Shown here piece by piece: positions 51,578-62,114 of a stretch of 64,000 bases of DNA. The notes under the pieces are model-generated. The model was not told the DNA's origin, ran no database searches, and saw nothing but the letters and a program-made list of their open reading frames with translations. Position 1 is the stretch's first letter. Each line of letters opens with the position of its first letter. The stretch comes from Collimonas sp. OK242 (GTDB lineage: Bacteria; Pseudomonadota; Gammaproteobacteria; Burkholderiales; Burkholderiaceae_D), in NCBI RefSeq assembly GCF_900107095.1, contig NZ_FNOR01000001.1, positions 248,001-312,000 of the forward strand, written 5' to 3'. Made by a program: the position numbers and the translations under genes.

Positions 51578-54500
51578 GCGATGGCAAAAAGACCGGTTTC
51601 AATCTGTCGCGCTGGGCGCTGGAACACATACCTCTGACGCGTTACCTGATGGTGGTGCTGGTGATCGGCGGCATCCTCAGTTATGGCCGCCTGGGGCAGG
51701 ACGAAGATCCGCCGTTTACCTTCCGCGCCATGGTGGTATCGGCCCAATGGCCGGGCGCTACCGCCCTGCAAATGGCGGACCAGGTGACCGACAAGCTGGA
51801 AAAGAAGCTGCAGGAAACGCCGCACGTCGATACCATCCGCAGTTACTCCAAGCCGGGCGAAACGCTGATCATCCTGCAACTGCAAGAGTCGGCCACGCCG
51901 AAGGAGACGGTCGATGCCTGGTATCAGGTGCGCAAGAAGATCGGCGACATCAAGCTGAGCTTGCCGCAAGGTGTGCTGGGGCCTTTCTTCAATGATGAAT
52001 TCGGCGAAACCTACGGCTCGATTTTCGCAGTCTCGGGCGACGGTTTCAATTATGCCGACGTCAAGGACTACGCCGATTTCGTCCGTCAGCAATTGCTGAC
52101 CTTGCCGTCGGTTGCCAAGGTGGATTTGTTCGGCGCCCAGGATGAAAAAATATTCATCGAATTTTCGCAGAAGAAATTCTCGCAGCTGGGGATTACCGTA
52201 CAAGACATCGTCAACCAGCTGAGCGCGCAGAATGCCTTGCAGTCGACCGGTGTGCTGGCGACTGCCACCGACAATCTGCAAATCCGCGTGAGCGGCGCGC
52301 TGGCTTCTCCCAAGGATCTGGAAAACCTGCAATTGCGGGCCAATAGCACGACCTTCAGGTTAGGCGATTTTGCCGTCGTCAAGCGCGAATACCAGGATCC
52401 GCCGCAGACCAAGATGCGCTTCAACAGCAAGGAAGTGATCGGGCTCGGGGTGTCGATGGTGAAGGGCGGCGACATTATCGAGCTCGGCAAGGATATGGAA
52501 AAGATCACGGCTCAGATCAAGGCCAAGCTGCCGGTGGGCATCGACCTGGAACGGGTCTCGAACCAGCCGAAGATCGTCGCCGAATCCGTCAACGAATTCT
52601 TGAAGACCTTGATGGAAGCGGTCTTGATCGTGCTGGCGGTGAGTTTCCTGTCGCTCGGCTTTCATACCAAGCCGTTCCGCATCGACGTCCGGCCTGGACT
52701 GGTGGTGGCCTTGACGATTCCCTTGGTGCTGGCGATCACTTTCCTGTTCATGAATATCTTCAGCATCGATTTGCACAAGATCTCGCTGGGAGCGCTGATC
52801 ATTGCGCTGGGTTTGCTGGTCGACGACGCCATCATCGCGGTGGAAATGATGGTGCGCAAGATGGAGGAGGGCTTGTCGCGCCTGGAAGCGGCGACCTTTG
52901 CCTACACCTCGACCGCGATGCCGATGCTGACCGGAACGCTGATCACTGCGGCCGGTTTCCTGCCGATCGGCCTGGCCAAATCGGCGGCGGGTGAATATAC
53001 CTTTTCCATGTTTTCGGTGAATGCGCTGGCCTTGCTGATCTCCTGGCTGGTGGCAGTGTTGTTTACGCCGTATATCGGCTACCTGCTGTTGAAAGTGAAG
53101 CCGGCCGCCGGCGCCGACGGGCATCATGAGTTGTTCAATACACCGTTCTATACGCGTGTCAGGAATGCCGTTAACTGGTGCGTCGAGTGGCGCAAGACCA
53201 CCATCGCCTTGACGCTGATGGTATTTGCATTGGGCGTGTTCGGCTTCAAATTTATCGAAGAACAGTTTTTCCCCGATTCCAGCCGGCCCGAGCTGATGAT
53301 CGAACTGTGGTTGCCGGAGGGCTCGTCTTTTGCCGCAACCGAAGCCCAGGCCAGGAAGTTCGAAGCATTCATTCATGCCGCGCCCGAACTGGAAAGCATG
53401 ACCACCTATGTCGGCAGCGGCAGTCCGCGCTTTTATCTGCCGCTGGACCAGATCCTGCCGCAAACCAATGTGGCGCAAGTGGTGTTGCTGACCAAGAACC
53501 TGGCGGCGCGCGATGCCCTGCGCCTGAGGATTGCCGAGGCATTCAAACATGGCTTCCCGGAAGTAAGGGGGCGCGTCAAATTGCTGCCTAGCGGCCCGCC
53601 GGTGCCGTATGCGGTGCAATTCCGCGTCAGCGGCACCGATGCCGCCAAAGTCAGGACGATTGCCGACCAGGTCAAGAATGTCATGAACGGCAATCCGAAT
53701 ATTATCGGCCTGAATGACAACTGGAACGAGTCGGTCAAGGTGCTGCGGGTAGACCTGGACCAAGATAAGCTGCGCGCCCTCGGCATCGGGTCGCAAACCG
53801 TGATGCAGACGGTTAACACCATGTTGACCGGCACCGCCATCGGCCAATATCGCGAGCATGATCGCTTGATCGACATCGTGGTGCGGCAACCGCTGGATGA
53901 AAGGGCCACCATCGACGCCTTGAACCAGGCCAACGTGCCGACCGCCAGCGGCAAGTCGGTGCCGCTGGCGCAAATCGCCGCCGTCAAGCTGGTGTGGGAA
54001 CCTGGCGTCGTGTGGCGCGAATGGCGTAATTGGGCCATCACGGTGCAAGCCGATGTGATCGATGGCGTGCAAGGGCCGACTGTCACCGACCAGATCAATC
54101 CTCAGCTCGACAAGATAAGAGCGCAATTGCCGCCGGGCTACCTGATTGACGTCGCCGGCGCGGCCCATGATAGCGGCAAGGCGCAGGCTTCGATTGCCGC
54201 CAACGTGCCGCTGGTGATCTTCATTATCTTCACCTTGCTGATGCTGCAATTGCATAGCTTTTCGCGTTCCTTGCTGGTATTCCTGACCGGGCCGCTGGGC
54301 ATTGCCGGTGCGGCGGCGGCGTTGTTGCTGTTGCAGCGGCCGTTCGGGTTTGTCGCCCAGCTGGGTGTGATCGCACTGTTTGGCATGATCATCCGCAACT
54401 CGGTGATCCTGATCGACCAGATCGAACACGATATCGCCAATGGCGTGGCGCCGTGGAATGCGATTGTCGAGGCGGCGGTGCGCCGTTGCCGGCCGATCAT

Positions 54501-54669
54501 GCTGACCGCGGCGGCGGCGGTGCTGGCCATGATTCCCTTGTCGCATTCGGTGTTCTGGGGACCGATGGCGGTAGCGATCATGGGTGGCCTGATTGTTGCG
54601 ACCGGCTTGACCCTGTTGTTTTTGCCGGCGCTGTATGCGGCCTGGTTCCGGGTTGAGAAGCCGCAATAG
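51574..54669 (+). CDS. RND-family multidrug efflux pump subunit
   Basis: Inner-membrane proton antiporter of 1031 residues with the AcrB layout: one N-terminal helix, a large periplasmic loop (about 45-335), six helices, a second loop (about 560-870) and five C-terminal helices. Adjacent proton-relay residues Asp417-Asp418 are in GLLVDDAIIAVE. The C-terminal PLSHSVFWGPMAVAIMGGL is typical of the HAE1 drug pumps rather than the heavy-metal type. The N-terminus has DPPFTFRAMVVSAQWPG. Translationally coupled to the adaptor gene by ATGA. Substrates unknown; likely uses an outer-membrane channel encoded elsewhere. Confidence 0.93.
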   Translation: MSDGKKTGFNLSRWALEHIPLTRYLMVVLVIGGILSYGRLGQDEDPPFTFRAMVVSAQWPGATALQMADQVTDKLEKKLQETPHVDTIRSYSKPGETLIILQLQESATPKETVDAWYQVRKKIGDIKLSLPQGVLGPFFNDEFGETYGSIFAVSGDGFNYADVKDYADFVRQQLLTLPSVAKVDLFGAQDEKIFIEFSQKKFSQLGITVQDIVNQLSAQNALQSTGVLATATDNLQIRVSGALASPKDLENLQLRANSTTFRLGDFAVVKREYQDPPQTKMRFNSKEVIGLGVSMVKGGDIIELGKDMEKITAQIKAKLPVGIDLERVSNQPKIVAESVNEFLKTLMEAVLIVLAVSFLSLGFHTKPFRIDVRPGLVVALTIPLVLAITFLFMNIFSIDLHKISLGALIIALGLLVDDAIIAVEMMVRKMEEGLSRLEAATFAYTSTAMPMLTGTLITAAGFLPIGLAKSAAGEYTFSMFSVNALALLISWLVAVLFTPYIGYLLLKVKPAAGADGHHELFNTPFYTRVRNAVNWCVEWRKTTIALTLMVFALGVFGFKFIEEQFFPDSSRPELMIELWLPEGSSFAATEAQARKFEAFIHAAPELESMTTYVGSGSPRFYLPLDQILPQTNVAQVVLLTKNLAARDALRLRIAEAFKHGFPEVRGRVKLLPSGPPVPYAVQFRVSGTDAAKVRTIADQVKNVMNGNPNIIGLNDNWNESVKVLRVDLDQDKLRALGIGSQTVMQTVNTMLTGTAIGQYREHDRLIDIVVRQPLDERATIDALNQANVPTASGKSVPLAQIAAVKLVWEPGVVWREWRNWAITVQADVIDGVQGPTVTDQINPQLDKIRAQLPPGYLIDVAGAAHDSGKAQASIAANVPLVIFIIFTLLMLQLHSFSRSLLVFLTGPLGIAGAAAALLLLQRPFGFVAQLGVIALFGMIIRNSVILIDQIEHDIANGVAPWNAIVEAAVRRCRPIMLTAAAAVLAMIPLSHSVFWGPMAVAIMGGLIVATGLTLLFLPALYAAWFRVEKPQ

Positions 54670-54843
54670 GTCGAGCAAGCTTGAGGTAGCGCTCGGGGTG
54701 CGCTCAAGCGAGTGGAAATTTGACCTGAAAATGCGCCGGCCTATCGCCATATCGGACAGCTTGCAGTAGAATAGCGGGCTGTCCAATCTTGCTGGGCAGG
54801 TTTGTGCTGTAAATGTGAGGAATGTTGGCAGCGCTTTGGAAAT

Positions 54844-54930
54844 GCGACCGTGGCGAAATTGGTAGACGCAACAGGTTTAGGTCCTGTCGAGAGCAATCTT
54901 GTGGAGGTTCGAGTCCTCTCGGTCGCACCA
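54844..54930 (+). tRNA. tRNA-Leu (UAG)
   Basis: An 87-nt class II tRNA. Acceptor GCGACCG (54844-54850) pairs with CGGTCGC (54920-54926), then A-CCA to 54930. Anticodon stem ACAGG/CCTGT encloses TTTAGGT, giving TAG at 54878-54880 (reads CUA/CUG-type codons). The long variable arm and T-loop GGTTCGAGTCC are present. Confidence 0.96.
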
Positions 54931-54969
54931 GCTCTGTCAATATGATTGGCGGTTAGCTGAGCATGGAAG

Positions 54970-54992
54970 AACCCTCTGATGAGGGTTTTTTT
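54970..54992 (+). terminator. Terminator after tRNA-Leu
   Basis: A 7-bp stem AACCCTC (54970-54976 with 54981-54987), TGAT loop and T run, 40 bp past the tRNA. Confidence 0.9.
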
Positions 54993-55098
54993 ACGCCTGC
55001 AATTTTTCTCTTAAATAATACACTCGAATTTCCCTTGCAATGGCCGGCTGCAAACGGATTCCCCGACATACAATCGTAATTTCTTTCCTGGAATAGAT

Positions 55099-55596
55099 AT
55101 GCGTACAAAATCCTTGGTGTTGATCGTATCGCTTGCTTTGGGTTTGGCGGCAATTGCGATGGGTTCGGTGCAGGCAGCGACGGAGCAGGTGGGTGAGGTG
55201 AGTACCGCGTTTCGCTGGGTCGGGCGCAATGACCGGGTGGTAGTCGAGGCTTACGACGATCCCAAGGTGCAAGGGGTTACCTGCTATGTGTCGCGGGCAC
55301 GTACCGGCGGCGTCAAGGGCACGGTAGGATTGGCCGAGGACCGGGCGGAGGCGTCGATAGCCTGTCGCCAGGTCGCCGCTACGGTGCAGTTCGGCGCCAA
55401 GCTGCCGCTGCAGGAAGATGTATTTACCGAGCGCATGTCGGTGCTGTTCAAGCGCCTGCATATTGTGCGGCTGGTCGATCCCAAGCGTAATACACTGGTG
55501 TATCTGACCTATTCGGATAAATTGATCGACGGCAGCCCGCAAAACAGTGTCACGGCGGTGCCGGTGCCGGCCAGTAGCCCGATTCCGCTCAAATAA
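55099..55596 (+). CDS. creA: CreA-family periplasmic protein
   Basis: Exported protein of 165 residues with a signal peptide (basic MRTKS, core LVLIVSLALGLAAIAM, cleavage after VQA). The mature protein has VSTAFRWVGRNDRVVVEAYDDPKVQGVTCYVSRARTGGVKG with a Cys near 62 and another in EASIACRQVA, likely forming a disulfide as in CreA. RLVDPKRNTLVYLTYSDKLIDGSPQNSVTAVP ends it. Function in E. coli is unknown despite the name; it is not a regulator by itself. It stands between tRNA-Leu and tig with its own transcription unit. Confidence 0.9.
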   Translation: MRTKSLVLIVSLALGLAAIAMGSVQAATEQVGEVSTAFRWVGRNDRVVVEAYDDPKVQGVTCYVSRARTGGVKGTVGLAEDRAEASIACRQVAATVQFGAKLPLQEDVFTERMSVLFKRLHIVRLVDPKRNTLVYLTYSDKLIDGSPQNSVTAVPVPASSPIPLK

Positions 55597-55790
55597 GCGG
55601 GCTCGTTGTAGCGTTATTTATAGCGCTATTGCGGCAGCGGAGTGACGCGTTTTGGCGCAACCGGCTGTTTTACGTATAGAATATCGGACTTTAGCGCGGC
55701 TGGGCTGGGGTTGAAATGACAATATTTCATCGCTTTACTCCATATTTGCCTTAGCCGCACCACGGAATTTTTAATTTTTGGACGATCCAC

Positions 55791-57143
55791 ATGGCAACTG
55801 CAGTCGAAACTCTGGATAAACTTGAACGCCGCCTTACCCTCACTATCGCTCTGAGCGAAGTGCAAACCGAAGTCGAAAAGCGCCTGAAAGTTCGCGCCCG
55901 CACAGCAAAAGCACCTGGCTTCCGCCCAGGTAAAGTGCCGATGAAGATGGTCGCTGCACAATATGGCTATCAGGTCGAAACCGAAGTGCTGAACGACAAG
56001 GTCGGCAATGCTTTCAACACCGCTGCCAACGAAAACAACCTGCGTGTTGCCGGTTACCCGAAGATCGAGCCAAAGAACAGCGAAGGCGTGGCTGAAGGCA
56101 CGCTGGCGTTCGACGCTACTTTCGAAATCTATCCTGAAGTCAAGATCGGCGATCTGACCAGCGTTGAAGTCGAAAAAACCAAGGCTGAAGTCAGCGACGC
56201 TGAAATCGACAAAACCATCGATATCCTGCGCAAGCAACGCGTGCACTACCACGTCAAGGGCGAGCAAGGCGCGCACGGCGATGGCGGCAGCGATCTGACA
56301 GCCAAGAACGGCGACCGCGTGACTGTCGACTTCGTCGGCAAGATAGCCGGCGTTGAATTCCAAGGCGGCAAAGCTGACGATTACGCATACGTACTGGGCG
56401 AAGGCCGCATGTTGCCTGAGTTCGAGAATGCGACTATCGGTTTGAAAGTCGGCGAATCCAAGACCTTTGAACTGGCTTTCCCTGCGGACTACCATGGCAA
56501 GGACGTCGCCGGCAAGACAGCAGAATTCACCATCACGCTGAAGAAGCTGGAATGGGCGCACCTGCCGGAGGTTGATGCCGAATTTGCAAAGACCCTGGGC
56601 ATCGAAGACGGCGATCTGACAAAAATGCGCGCTGACATCAAGCTCAACCTGGAGCGCGAAGTCGGTTCCCGCGTCAAGGCCAAGAACAAAGACAGCGTCA
56701 TGGATGCACTGATCAAGGTCAGCGCTCTGGAAGTGCCGAAAGCGCTGGTCGAGCAAGACGTCGAGCGCCTGGTCGAAATGACACGCCAGGATATGGCGCA
56801 GCGTGGCATGAAGGTCAACGACATGCCGTTCCCGCCAGAGCTGTTCACAGCCCAGGCTGAGCGCCGCGTTCGTCTGGGTCTGATCCTGGCCGAAGTGGTC
56901 AAGGAAAACAAACTGCAGGCAACTCCTGAGCAAGTTAAGGCCCAGGTTGAAGATTTCGCCCAAAGCTACGAAGATCCACAGCAAGTCCTGAAATATTATT
57001 TCAGCGATCGCCGCCGCCTGGCAGAGGTCGAAGCCCTTGTTTTGGAAGAAAACGTCGTTAACTACGTGTTGGGCAAATCGAAAGTGACTGAAAAAGCGGT
57101 CGCGTTCGATGAATTGATGAGCAACAACGGGCAACAGGCTTAA
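55791..57143 (+). CDS. tig: Trigger factor
   Basis: Ribosome-bound chaperone and peptidyl-prolyl isomerase acting on nascent chains, 450 residues. The N-terminal ribosome-binding domain contains GFRPGKVP (about 43-50), the ribosome-contact signature. The FKBP-type PPIase domain is at about 160-245 ([18 protein letters not shown]), and the C-terminal arms are helical. It starts the conserved order tig-clpP-clpX-lon. The gap to clpP is 95 bp with no terminator. Confidence 0.97.
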   Translation: MATAVETLDKLERRLTLTIALSEVQTEVEKRLKVRARTAKAPGFRPGKVPMKMVAAQYGYQVETEVLNDKVGNAFNTAANENNLRVAGYPKIEPKNSEGVAEGTLAFDATFEIYPEVKIGDLTSVEVEKTKAEVSDAEIDKTIDILRKQRVHYHVKGEQGAHGDGGSDLTAKNGDRVTVDFVGKIAGVEFQGGKADDYAYVLGEGRMLPEFENATIGLKVGESKTFELAFPADYHGKDVAGKTAEFTITLKKLEWAHLPEVDAEFAKTLGIEDGDLTKMRADIKLNLEREVGSRVKAKNKDSVMDALIKVSALEVPKALVEQDVERLVEMTRQDMAQRGMKVNDMPFPPELFTAQAERRVRLGLILAEVVKENKLQATPEQVKAQVEDFAQSYEDPQQVLKYYFSDRRRLAEVEALVLEENVVNYVLGKSKVTEKAVAFDELMSNNGQQA

Positions 57144-57238
57144 TCGAGCTGTAGTTCAGCTGCACTCCAGGTCCAGGCGCAAGTCTGGACCTGTTCGGTG
57201 GATAGATTAAGTTTTGAGCGCTCTCCATAAGGAAAAAT

Positions 57239-57865
57239 ATGACAGGCTTTAATCGTAATTCGGCACTGGATACCGACATGCTTGGCATGGTGCCTATCGT
57301 GATTGAGCAGAGTGGCCGCGGCGAGCGATCCTATGATATTTATTCGCGTTTGCTGCGTGAGCGTGTGATTTTCCTGGTGGGTCCGGTCAATGACCAGACC
57401 GCCAACCTGATCGTGGCGCAATTGCTGTTCCTGGAAAGTGAAAATCCTGACAAGGATGTTTCTTTGTACATCAATTCTCCTGGCGGTTCGGTGTCGGCCG
57501 GCATGGCGATTTTTGATACCATGCAGTTCATCAAGCCGGACGTTTCCACCTTGTGTACCGGGATGGCGGCTTCCATGGGTGCCTTCCTGCTGGCGGCCGG
57601 CGCCAAGGGCAAGCGCTTCTCGCTGCCTAACTCGCGCATCATGATTCACCAGCCTTTGGGCGGCGCTCAAGGGCAGGCTTCGGATATCGAAATCCAGGCA
57701 CGCGAAATCCTGTATTTGCGCGAGCGCCTGAATGGTATCCTGGCTGACAAGACCGGCAGAACCATTGAGCAGATCAGCAAGGATACGGATCGGGATAATT
57801 TCATGTCTGCCGATGCAGCTGTGGAATATGGCCTGATTGATAAAGTCCTGGCGACACGCGCTTGA
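57239..57865 (+). CDS. clpP: ATP-dependent Clp protease proteolytic subunit
   Basis: Serine peptidase of 208 residues forming the double-heptamer core. Catalytic Ser112 in GMAASMGAF and His137 in MIHQPLGG are intact, and the Asp of the triad is near 186. A short propeptide (about 15 residues) precedes the conserved [27 protein letters not shown] lies before the ATG. Followed by a weak terminator at 57893-57920, so clpX may be only partly cotranscribed. Confidence 0.98.
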   Translation: MTGFNRNSALDTDMLGMVPIVIEQSGRGERSYDIYSRLLRERVIFLVGPVNDQTANLIVAQLLFLESENPDKDVSLYINSPGGSVSAGMAIFDTMQFIKPDVSTLCTGMAASMGAFLLAAGAKGKRFSLPNSRIMIHQPLGGAQGQASDIEIQAREILYLRERLNGILADKTGRTIEQISKDTDRDNFMSADAAVEYGLIDKVLATRA

Positions 57866-57892
57866 TTGCACAGTGATAGACGGAATGCTAGG

Positions 57893-57920
57893 CGCCCGGC
57901 CCCAAAGGTACGGGCGTTTT
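57893..57920 (+). terminator. Weak terminator between clpP and clpX
   Basis: A 6-bp CGCCCG (57893-57898) pairs with CGGGCG (57911-57916) around a 12-nt loop and is followed by TTTT. Short stem, so partial read-through is likely. Confidence 0.5.
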
Positions 57921-58062
57921 GCTTTTCAAAAATCGCCCGAGCGTGACGGATTTGGATTTCACGGGTAATATAAATTCAATACCGGATTTCAATGCCGGAT
58001 ATCGGTGCTGCAAATCAATGCTGCGGTCCACCCTCTAAAGTTTTACTTAAACTCTGCCCTTT

Positions 58063-59331
58063 ATGTCTGATAAAAAATCTTCCAGCGGCGAAAAACTGCT
58101 TTATTGTTCCTTCTGCGGCAAAAGCCAGCATGAAGTGAAAAAACTCATCGCCGGGCCGTCGGTATTCATTTGTGATGAATGTATCGATCTCTGTAATGAC
58201 ATCATTACCGATGAAGCTTCGAACGTCGAGACGCTGGATGGTCAAAAATCGGAACTGCCGATCCCGCAAGAGATTTGCGAGCTGCTCGATCAGTACGTAA
58301 TCGGCCAGGAGCCTGCCAAGCGGATTTTGTCGGTGGCGGTGTACAACCACTACAAACGTCTCAAGCATCTCGGCAAGAAGGACGATATCGAACTGGCAAA
58401 AAGCAATATTTTGCTGGTGGGTCCAACCGGCTCCGGCAAAACCTTGCTGGCGCAAACTTTGGCGCGCATGCTGAATGTACCGTTCGTGATCGCCGACGCC
58501 ACTACCTTGACCGAAGCCGGTTATGTCGGTGAGGACGTTGAAAACATCATTCAGAAATTGCTGCAAAATTGCAATTACGAAGTCGAGAAGGCGCAAAGAG
58601 GCATCGTCTATATCGATGAAATCGACAAGATTTCCCGTAAGTCGGATAACCCGTCGATTACCCGCGACGTGTCAGGTGAAGGTGTGCAACAGGCTTTGCT
58701 GAAGCTGATCGAAGGCACCATGGCTTCGGTACCGCCACAGGGCGGGCGCAAACATCCGAATCAGGATTTCGTGCAAATCGACACCACCAATATCCTGTTC
58801 ATTTGCGGCGGTGCTTTTGATGGCCTGGCCAAGATCATTTCCGAGCGTTCGGAAAAGAGCGGAATCGGTTTTTCGGCAAATGTGAAAAGCCAGAGCCAGC
58901 GGACTTCCAGCGAAGTGTTGCTGGATGCCGAGCCGGAGGACTTGACGCGCTTCGGCTTGATTCCGGAGTTGGTCGGCCGTCTGCCGGTGATTGCGACGCT
59001 GGCCGAACTGAACGAGGAAGCGCTGATCGAGATCCTGATCGCGCCGAAGAACGCCCTGGTCAAGCAATACTCGAAATTGCTGCAGATGGAAGGCGCTGAG
59101 CTGGAAATCCGGCCTGCCGCGCTGCAAGCCATCGCCAAACGCGCCTTGGCGCGTAAAACCGGTGCGCGCGGTTTGCGTTCGATCCTGGAGCATGTATTGC
59201 TCGACGTAATGTACGACTTGCCTAGCCAGCAAAATGTCGCCAAGGTCGTCGTCGATGAGAATACCGTCAACAACGGTGCGAAACCATTGTTGATTTACCA
59301 TGATCAGCCTAAGGTGTCCGGCGCAAAATAA
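58063..59331 (+). CDS. clpX: ATP-dependent Clp protease ATP-binding subunit ClpX
   Basis: AAA+ unfoldase of 422 residues delivering substrates such as SsrA-tagged proteins to ClpP. The N-terminal zinc-binding domain has [11 protein letters not shown] and CDECIDLC (about 15-40). Walker A GPTGSGKT is near 122-129, Walker [10 protein letters not shown] near 187-195, the pore loop GYVGEDV near 155-161, and sensor/IGF-type loop sequence IGFSAN follows in the second half. Located in the usual place between clpP and lon. Confidence 0.98.
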   Translation: MSDKKSSSGEKLLYCSFCGKSQHEVKKLIAGPSVFICDECIDLCNDIITDEASNVETLDGQKSELPIPQEICELLDQYVIGQEPAKRILSVAVYNHYKRLKHLGKKDDIELAKSNILLVGPTGSGKTLLAQTLARMLNVPFVIADATTLTEAGYVGEDVENIIQKLLQNCNYEVEKAQRGIVYIDEIDKISRKSDNPSITRDVSGEGVQQALLKLIEGTMASVPPQGGRKHPNQDFVQIDTTNILFICGGAFDGLAKIISERSEKSGIGFSANVKSQSQRTSSEVLLDAEPEDLTRFGLIPELVGRLPVIATLAELNEEALIEILIAPKNALVKQYSKLLQMEGAELEIRPAALQAIAKRALARKTGARGLRSILEHVLLDVMYDLPSQQNVAKVVVDENTVNNGAKPLLIYHDQPKVSGAK

Positions 59332-59350
59332 TAGGCAGCCTTAAAAATTC

Positions 59351-59378
59351 CGTCGTCCCCGCGAAGGCGGGGATGACG
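59351..59378. repeat. Extragenic palindromic repeat, copy 2
   Basis: CGTCGTCCCCGC (59351-59362) pairs with GCGGGGATGACG (59367-59378) around GAAG. The arms match those of the copy at 30386-30412. A half-copy, GTCATCCCCG, occurs at 49310-49319 between hpnD and hpnC. Confidence 0.85.
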
Positions 59379-59486
59379 CCAAATTTTGGTAAATTTGTAA
59401 AACCATGTAAAAAGCAGGGGTTTAAGCAGGTTTTTGACCTAAAAGTAGTACAATTTACCAAAATATACGATTTGGCTTCAATCGCA

Positions 59487-59522
59487 AAGCCACCCGAAGT
59501 TAACTTCGCGTGTGGCTTTTTT
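59487..59522 (+). terminator. Terminator-like hairpin in the lon leader
   Basis: GCCAC-CCGAAG (59489-59499) pairs with CTTCG and GTGGC (to 59515) around TTAA, then six or seven Ts. It lies upstream of lon, so it either ends read-through from clpX or, if the lon promoter is upstream, acts as an attenuator. Confidence 0.65.
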
Positions 59523-59637
59523 ATTGGCCATCGCAAATGCATCGCAAATAGAAGTGGTGATTTATTGTTGAAACCGGGGCTTGAGTTTCGGCCACTCGTG
59601 CCAACATCATTAATAAGTTTTTTTGATAGGGCTCACC

Positions 59638-62049
59638 ATGACGACTTCTACATTTACTGAACAAACTCAGTTACCTCTCTTGCCTTTACGGGATGTCGTG
59701 GTATTCCCGCATATGGTGATTCCATTGTTCGTCGGCCGCCCGAAATCGATCAAGGCTCTTGAAGCTGCGATGGAGCAGGGCAAGAGCATCATGCTCGCGG
59801 CCCAGAAAGCCGCGGCCAAGGACGAGCCGTCGCCGGACGATATTTATGAAATCGGCTGCGTGGCCAACATCTTGCAAATGTTGAAATTGCCTGATGGCAC
59901 GGTCAAAGTGCTGGTGGAAGGGGCGCAACGCGCCCGCATTCATCACATCAGCGAACTTGACACGCATTTTGTCGCCGATCTGACGCCGGTAGAATCCGAG
60001 TTGGGCGATGAGGCCGAGGTGGAAGCGATGCGTCGCGCCATCGTTCAGCAATTCGACCAGTACGTCAAACTGAACAAGAAAATCCCGCCGGAGATCCTGA
60101 CTTCGCTGTCCGGCATCGACGACGCCGGCCGCCTGGCCGATACCATTGCCGCGCACTTGCCGCTGAAGCTTGAGCAAAAGCAGGTGATCCTGGAGATTTT
60201 CAATATCGCCAAGCGTTACGAGCACCTGCTGGGCCAGCTCGAAGGCGAGTTGGATATCCTGCAAGTTGAGAAGCGCATCCGCGGCCGCGTCAAACGTCAG
60301 ATGGAAAAATCGCAGCGAGAATACTATCTGAACGAACAGGTCAAGGCGATCCAGAAAGAATTGGGCGAAGGCGAAGAAGGCGCGGATCTGGAAGAGCTGG
60401 AAAAGAAGATCCTGTCTGCCAAGATGCCTAAGGAAGCGCTGGAAAAGGCGCAGAGCGAACTGAAGAAGCTGAAGCTGATGTCGCCGATGTCGGCCGAAGC
60501 GACGGTGGTGCGCAACTATATCGATACGCTGGTCGCTTTGCCATGGAAGAAAAAGTCCAAGGTCAACAATGAGCTGGGCAATGCGGAAAAAGTATTGGAA
60601 GGCGATCACTACGGCCTTGATAAGGTTAAAGAACGCATCCTGGAATATCTTGCCGTGCAACAGCGCGTCGACAAACTGAAAGCGCCGATCCTGTGTTTCG
60701 TCGGTCCTCCGGGCGTGGGTAAAACCTCGCTGGGCCAATCGATCGCCCGTGCCACCAATCGCAAATTCGTGCGGATGGCCCTGGGTGGTGTGCGCGATGA
60801 AGCCGAGATCCGCGGTCATCGCCGTACCTACATCGGCTCCATGCCGGGCAAGATCTTGCAAAGCCTGTCCAAGGTCGGGGTGCGCAACCCGCTGTTCCTG
60901 CTGGATGAGATCGACAAGCTCGGTATGGATTTCCGTGGCGATCCATCGTCGGCCCTGCTGGAAGTGCTTGATCCTGAACAAAACCATACGTTCTCGGACC
61001 ATTACATCGAAGTCGATTTCGATTTGTCGGATGTGATGTTCGTGGCGACTTCGAACTCTTTCAACATCCCGCCGGCGCTGCTGGACCGGATGGAAGTGAT
61101 TCGTTTGTCCGGCTATACCGAAGACGAGAAGACCAATATCGCGTTGCGCTATCTGCTGCCTAAACAAATCAAGAACAATGGTTTGAAGGTCGAGGAAATC
61201 AGCCTTGCCGAAGGTGCAATTCGCGACATCATTCGTTATTACACGCGTGAAGCCGGGGTTCGTTCGCTTGAGCGGGAAATCTCGAAAATCTGCCGCAAGG
61301 TGGTGAAACTGCTGCTGTTGAAGAAGCAAGAGAAGAAGGTGGCTGTCACTTCCAAGAACATCGATAAATTCCTCGGTGTGCGGCGCTTCGACTACGGCGT
61401 TGCCGAGAAAGAAAATCAAATCGGCCAGGTGGTCGGCTTGGCGTGGACTGAAGTGGGCGGTGAATTGCTGACCATCGAAGCCGTCAAGATGCCAGGCAAG
61501 GGGGCGATCATTCGTACCGGCACCCTGGGCGATGTGATGAAGGAATCGATTGAGGCAGCGCGCACCGTCATGCGTAGCCGTGCCGCCAAGCTTGGCATCA
61601 AGAGTGAGGCGTTCGAGAAGAGCGATATCCATATCCACGTGCCCGAAGGCGCGACACCAAAAGACGGTCCGTCGGCCGGTGTCGGGATGACTACCGCTTT
61701 GGTCTCGATCTTTACCGGGATTCCGGTGCGTGCCGATGTCGCCATGACTGGCGAAATCACTTTGCGCGGCGAGGTCTTGCCGATCGGCGGCTTGAAAGAG
61801 AAGCTGCTGGCGGCACATCGCGGCGGCATCAAGACGGTATTGATTCCGGAGCAGAATGTGAAGGACCTGGCCGAGATCCCGGACAACGTCAAGAACAAGC
61901 TGGAAATCGTACCGGTGCGCTGGATCGACAAAGTGCTGGAGATCGCTCTGGAGCGGCAGCCGGTGCCGTTGACCGAAGAGGAAGCCATGCTGGATGCGAC
62001 GGTCGCCAAGAGTAGCGAGAAGGCCGATCCCAGTGTAGTCAAGCATTAA
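59638..62049 (+). CDS. lon: ATP-dependent protease Lon
   Basis: AAA+ serine protease degrading misfolded and regulatory proteins, 803 residues from ATG 59638 (MTTSTFTEQTQLPLLPLRDVVVFPHM). The N-terminal substrate domain covers about 1-300, Walker A GPPGVGKTS is near 355-363, Walker B LFLLDEIDKLG follows. The protease domain has catalytic Ser679 in DGPSAG and Lys722 in GGLKEKLL, the same numbers as in E. coli. A start five codons upstream is less likely. Ended by a strong terminator. Confidence 0.97.
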   Translation: MTTSTFTEQTQLPLLPLRDVVVFPHMVIPLFVGRPKSIKALEAAMEQGKSIMLAAQKAAAKDEPSPDDIYEIGCVANILQMLKLPDGTVKVLVEGAQRARIHHISELDTHFVADLTPVESELGDEAEVEAMRRAIVQQFDQYVKLNKKIPPEILTSLSGIDDAGRLADTIAAHLPLKLEQKQVILEIFNIAKRYEHLLGQLEGELDILQVEKRIRGRVKRQMEKSQREYYLNEQVKAIQKELGEGEEGADLEELEKKILSAKMPKEALEKAQSELKKLKLMSPMSAEATVVRNYIDTLVALPWKKKSKVNNELGNAEKVLEGDHYGLDKVKERILEYLAVQQRVDKLKAPILCFVGPPGVGKTSLGQSIARATNRKFVRMALGGVRDEAEIRGHRRTYIGSMPGKILQSLSKVGVRNPLFLLDEIDKLGMDFRGDPSSALLEVLDPEQNHTFSDHYIEVDFDLSDVMFVATSNSFNIPPALLDRMEVIRLSGYTEDEKTNIALRYLLPKQIKNNGLKVEEISLAEGAIRDIIRYYTREAGVRSLEREISKICRKVVKLLLLKKQEKKVAVTSKNIDKFLGVRRFDYGVAEKENQIGQVVGLAWTEVGGELLTIEAVKMPGKGAIIRTGTLGDVMKESIEAARTVMRSRAAKLGIKSEAFEKSDIHIHVPEGATPKDGPSAGVGMTTALVSIFTGIPVRADVAMTGEITLRGEVLPIGGLKEKLLAAHRGGIKTVLIPEQNVKDLAEIPDNVKNKLEIVPVRWIDKVLEIALERQPVPLTEEEAMLDATVAKSSEKADPSVVKH

Positions 62050-62114
62050 GTTGGCACTAAGCTGCCAGGAGATTGGAATAAGCCGTTGAATCCACAGGCT
62101 TAATTTCGTTCTTT

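Larger units (their letters stand above)
59332..59637. promoter_or_regulatory. clpX-lon intergenic region
   Basis: About 300 bases with no gene. It holds an extragenic palindromic repeat (59351-59378), an AT-rich stretch that probably contains the lon promoter (I could not choose a convincing -35/-10 or heat-shock pair), and a hairpin followed by Ts (59487-59522) about 115 nt before the lon ATG. A minus-strand frame here owes its length to the repeat and is not a gene. Confidence 0.55.

Noticed and set aside
52360-54786. 808-codon antisense frame covering the RND pump gene
   Set aside because: Shadow frame rich in His/Arg/Gln; the plus-strand pump is complete with all motifs.
54704-54940. 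78-codon minus-strand frame over tRNA-Leu
   Set aside because: Antisense tRNA artefact (RPRGLEPPQDCSRQDLNLL).
59309-59542. 77-codon minus-strand frame in the clpX-lon gap
   Set aside because: Contains the VIPAFAGTT peptide typical of translated extragenic palindromic repeats.
59686-62046. 786-codon antisense frame covering lon
   Set aside because: Shadow of the lon reading frame caused by GC-rich third positions; lon is unambiguous.
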